From: Nucisporomicrobium flavum
GTDB taxonomy: Bacteria; Actinomycetota; Actinomycetes; Mycobacteriales; Micromonosporaceae
Length of the DNA stretch: 64,000 bases
Direction of reading: 5' to 3'
Assembly (NCBI RefSeq): GCF_016464385.1
Contig: NZ_JADMLH010000005.1
Coordinates: 62,001-126,000, forward strand
Shown one piece after another: positions 62,148 to 64,000 of this stretch. A program made the position numbers and the translations under genes. Position 1 is the first letter of the stretch. Each line of letters begins with the position of its first letter. The notes beneath the pieces are model-generated. The model made no database searches and was not told the origin of the DNA. It was given only the letters and a program-made list of their open reading frames with translations.

Positions 62148-62453
62148 TCACCAGTGCGTTGCTATCCATCCGGCCACGCACGCGGCGACGAGGCACAGTC
62201 CGATGAAGCCACCCTGGGCGCCGAGCCCGGCGGCCGTCCGGGCCCGTCCGGCGCGACGCGTGATCCACACCGCGGCGGCCAGCAGCGCCGGCGGCGTCAG
62301 CATCACCACGCCGCCCAGCGCGAAGGCGATGGCGAGCCTGTCCCATGGCCCGTCGGACCTCGCCGCCACGACGCTCACCCAGACCGCCGCGGTCGCGGAC
62401 GGCACGATGATCCAGGCGGCGGGGACCGCCAGCGCCCGCCCATGGCTCACCAT
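62148..62453 (-). CDS. Small three-span membrane protein
   Basis: A 101-residue hydrophobic protein with three or four spans (ALAVPAAWIIVPSATAAVWV, LAIAFALGGVVMLTPPALLA, GGFIGLCLVAACVAGWIA). No family recognised. ATG 62453; a 24-base inverted repeat lies 31 bases upstream. 41 bases ahead of the sigma gene on the same strand. Confidence 0.7.
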   Translation of the reverse strand: MVSHGRALAVPAAWIIVPSATAAVWVSVVAARSDGPWDRLAIAFALGGVVMLTPPALLAAAVWITRRAGRARTAAGLGAQGGFIGLCLVAACVAGWIATHW

Positions 62454-62484
62454 GCCGCGTACCCTGCCGCATCGAGCCGCCCGG

Positions 62485-62508
62485 GTCCTGAGTACGTCTA
62501 CTCAGGAC
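62485..62508. promoter_or_regulatory. Perfect 10-base inverted repeat
   Basis: GTCCTGAGTA / TACTCAGGAC around CGTC. It stands between the stop of the dehydrogenase gene (62519) and the start of the small membrane protein, so it may be a terminator for the first or an operator for the second. Confidence 0.6.
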
Positions 62509-62518
62509 GTCCGCGCGC

Positions 62519-63544
62519 TCAGGGGATGAGGACGACCTTGCCGGCGACGGTGCCGGACTCGGCCAGGCGCATCGCCTCCGCAGCCCGGGTCAGCGGGATG
62601 CGGGCGGCCACCTGCGCGGTGAGCGCGCCGGCGGCGAGCAGGTCGAAGACGGCGGTCAGGTCCTCGCGCATGCGGCGGCGGAACGCGTCCCGGCGGCGCC
62701 GGCCGGCCCACACGTTGAAGAACGACGCCCGGCGGCCGTTGGGCAGCAGGTTCCACCACAGCAGACGGCCGATGAGCGCGAGCACGGGCAGGCGGGAGTT
62801 GCCGGCGACGTCGCGGGTGGACGCGGAGCCGTACGAGACGAGCGCACCACCGCGCCGGACGAGGCGCCACGAGTCGACGATCCCGGGGCCGCCGACGTGG
62901 TCGAACACCGCGTCGTAGCCCTCCGGCGCGAGCTTGCGGGCCTGAGCGGGGAGGTCGGGGGCGCGGTAGTCGAGCGGTTCGGCGCCGAGGGCGCGTACGG
63001 CGTCGTGATGGCGCGGCGATGCGGTGCCCACCACGCGGATCCCGGCGTGCCGGGCGAGCTGGGTGAGCGTCGAGCCGACCCCGCCGTTGGCGCCCAGCAC
63101 GAGGATCGTGCCGCCGGGGCGGACGCGGGCCACCCGGTGCAGCATCTGCCACGCCGTCACGCCGTTGATCACGACGGTCTCCGCCTCGGCCGGGTCCAGC
63201 CGCTCCGGCACCGGTACGACGTCCCCGGCGTCGAGCAGCACCATGCTCGCCCAGCCGCCGGTCTTGGTGACGGCCGCGACCCGGGTGCCGGCCAGCGCGG
63301 CGCCGACCCCGGCCCCGACGGCCTCGACGCGCCCGACGAGGTCGTACCCGGGCACGAACGGGAACGGCGGCTGGTCGTAGTACTTGCCGCGGCGCATCTG
63401 CTGTTCGGCGAAGGAGACGCCGCTCGCCTCGACGCGGACCAGGACCTGTCCGGCGGCGGGTGGGTTCAGGGGGCGTTCGCGGGCCTGCAGGCCCTCCGGC
63501 TCGACGATGCCGGGGAGCACGATCTCGGTGGCGGTGACGGACAT
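62519..63544 (-). CDS. Zinc-independent MDR alcohol dehydrogenase / quinone oxidoreductase
   Basis: A 341-residue medium-chain reductase using NADPH. GroES-like half: VRVEASGVSFAEQQMRRGKY and PFVPGYDLVGRVEAVGAGVG; Rossmann half: ILVLGANGGVGSTLTQLARH, then YDAVFDHVGGPGIVDSW. Zinc ligands are absent. It probably reduces quinones or enones as a detoxifying step. ATG 63544 has GGAGG; the in-frame ATG at 63577 would place the operator inside the gene. The TetR gene lies upstream on the same strand. Confidence 0.92.
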   Translation of the reverse strand: MSVTATEIVLPGIVEPEGLQARERPLNPPAAGQVLVRVEASGVSFAEQQMRRGKYYDQPPFPFVPGYDLVGRVEAVGAGVGAALAGTRVAAVTKTGGWASMVLLDAGDVVPVPERLDPAEAETVVINGVTAWQMLHRVARVRPGGTILVLGANGGVGSTLTQLARHAGIRVVGTASPRHHDAVRALGAEPLDYRAPDLPAQARKLAPEGYDAVFDHVGGPGIVDSWRLVRRGGALVSYGSASTRDVAGNSRLPVLALIGRLLWWNLLPNGRRASFFNVWAGRRRRDAFRRRMREDLTAVFDLLAAGALTAQVAARIPLTRAAEAMRLAESGTVAGKVVLIP

Positions 63545-63559
63545 GGGAACCTCCAGAAA

Positions 63560-63575
63560 GAGTGGTTGACCACTC
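63560..63575. promoter_or_regulatory. TetR-type operator
   Basis: GAGTGGTTGACCACTC: two perfect 7-base arms with a 2-base centre, 16 bases upstream of the dehydrogenase ATG and just below the TetR gene. Typical size and place for autoregulated TetR control. Confidence 0.7.
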
Positions 63576-63616
63576 ACTAGCGTGGAACGGCGACGAGGCG
63601 GCGGCCGGAGCGAGAA

Positions 63617-64000
63617 TCAGTGCCGCAGGCCGGTGTTCAGGGTGCGGGCCCAGGGAGCGTCGATCGCGTGGGCGCCCATCGTGACCACCTCGGTGCACAG
63701 GGCGCCCCGGGCGAAGAACTCCTGCAGCTGCTCGTCGGTGCCACCCGAGACGCTGCGGGCGTACTCGACGAGGCGGGCGTAGCCCTGCTGCACCGCGCGG
63801 CGCACCTCGGACACCGAGACCGCCGCGCACTGGGCGTGCATCTGCACCATGAGCAGGTGCTCATCCCGGATGAGCTCGGCATACGCGCCGCCCATGGCCC
63901 AGAGGACGGCCTCCGGCGAGCTGCCCGTCGCGGCCGCAGCGCCGGCCGCGAAGCTCTCCCGGATGCGGTCGAAGCACCGGCCGACCACCGCGGCGAACAG
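63617..64000 (-). CDS. TetR/AcrR-family regulator, C-terminal part (cut by window edge)
   Basis: The last 128 residues or so of a TetR-type repressor. The visible part is the all-helical ligand-binding domain (MGGAYAELIRDEHLLMVQMH, AQCAAVSVSEVRRAVQQGYA, FFARGALCTEVVTMG), as in regulators that sense small hydrophobic compounds. The N-terminal helix-turn-helix is beyond base 64000. It precedes the dehydrogenase gene with a palindrome in the gap, which it probably binds. Confidence 0.85.
   Translation of the reverse strand: MFAAVVGRCFDRIRESFAAGAAAATGSSPEAVLWAMGGAYAELIRDEHLLMVQMHAQCAAVSVSEVRRAVQQGYARLVEYARSVSGGTDEQLQEFFARGALCTEVVTMGAHAIDAPWARTLNTGLRH

Overview
The window is high-GC DNA (roughly three quarters G+C by eye) with many GTG starts, frequent cgtacg/gtacgg codon strings, leaderless-looking genes, an LPXTG wall protein, an AftD-like arabinofuranosyltransferase homologue and a MprF/LysX-like lipid aminoacyl transferase. 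Together these point to an actinomycete, most likely Micromonosporaceae (Actinoplanes-like). That assignment is inference from style and gene content. No rRNA, tRNA, CRISPR array or replication origin was seen.

Layout. 1-5.3 kb: a GT-C sugar transferase (cut by the window edge), a membrane GGDEF-EAL protein, a solute-binding lipoprotein and a 5'-3' exonuclease. 5.4-10.5 kb (minus strand): a secreted lysozyme-like/FG-GAP protein, then a copper module (CopB-type ATPase, DUF6153-like and DUF305 proteins) behind a perfect CsoR-type palindrome. 10.5-19.2 kb: a frameshifted SDR, a secreted beta-propeller protein, an operon of two luciferase-like flavin oxidoreductases around a class-III aminotransferase homologue, a divergent ArsR/zinc-exporter pair, and a diguanylate cyclase. 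19.2-20.5 kb: a lower-GC island with the first of three copies of an unrecognised gene family. 20.5-24.5 kb: a translationally coupled four-gene lipid-aminoacylation operon. 24.7-38.2 kb: an MFS exporter and a large sugar-transfer region (two related GT2 genes, an EAL phosphodiesterase, an orphan OmpR-type regulator, a large membrane protein, a kinase-like protein, a flippase and three further glycosyltransferases). 38.2-43.0 kb: a variable island with two more copies of the unrecognised family as direct repeats around a rifampin monooxygenase gene that has a rifamycin-associated element and a C-terminal frameshift, then a complete IS256-family element with target duplication. 43.1-51.8 kb (minus strand): a five-gene surface-polysaccharide operon. 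52-59.6 kb: a small surface-type protein, a hybrid kinase plus histidine kinase pair, and a 1272-residue secreted repeat protein. 59.6-64 kb: an LPXTG protein, an ECF sigma/anti-sigma pair, a small membrane protein, and a quinone-oxidoreductase-like enzyme with its TetR regulator.

The main unexpected signal is regulatory. Five promoters spread over 29 kb (upstream of 26384, 26959, 29224 and 55737 on the plus strand and of 51795 on the minus strand) carry tandem direct repeats with an exact 11-base period built on TTGA/CTGAG. This is the layout bound by OmpR/PhoB-type regulators, and an orphan gene of that class lies among them at 27797. The controlled genes (lipid-linked sugar transferases, a c-di-GMP phosphodiesterase, an acyltransferase/AftD-like operon and a giant adhesin-like protein) look like one cell-surface regulon.

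The second is the three-copy family with a conserved 70-base leader and a conserved basic N-terminal domain but divergent tails, at about 19.3, 38.9 and 41.3 kb.
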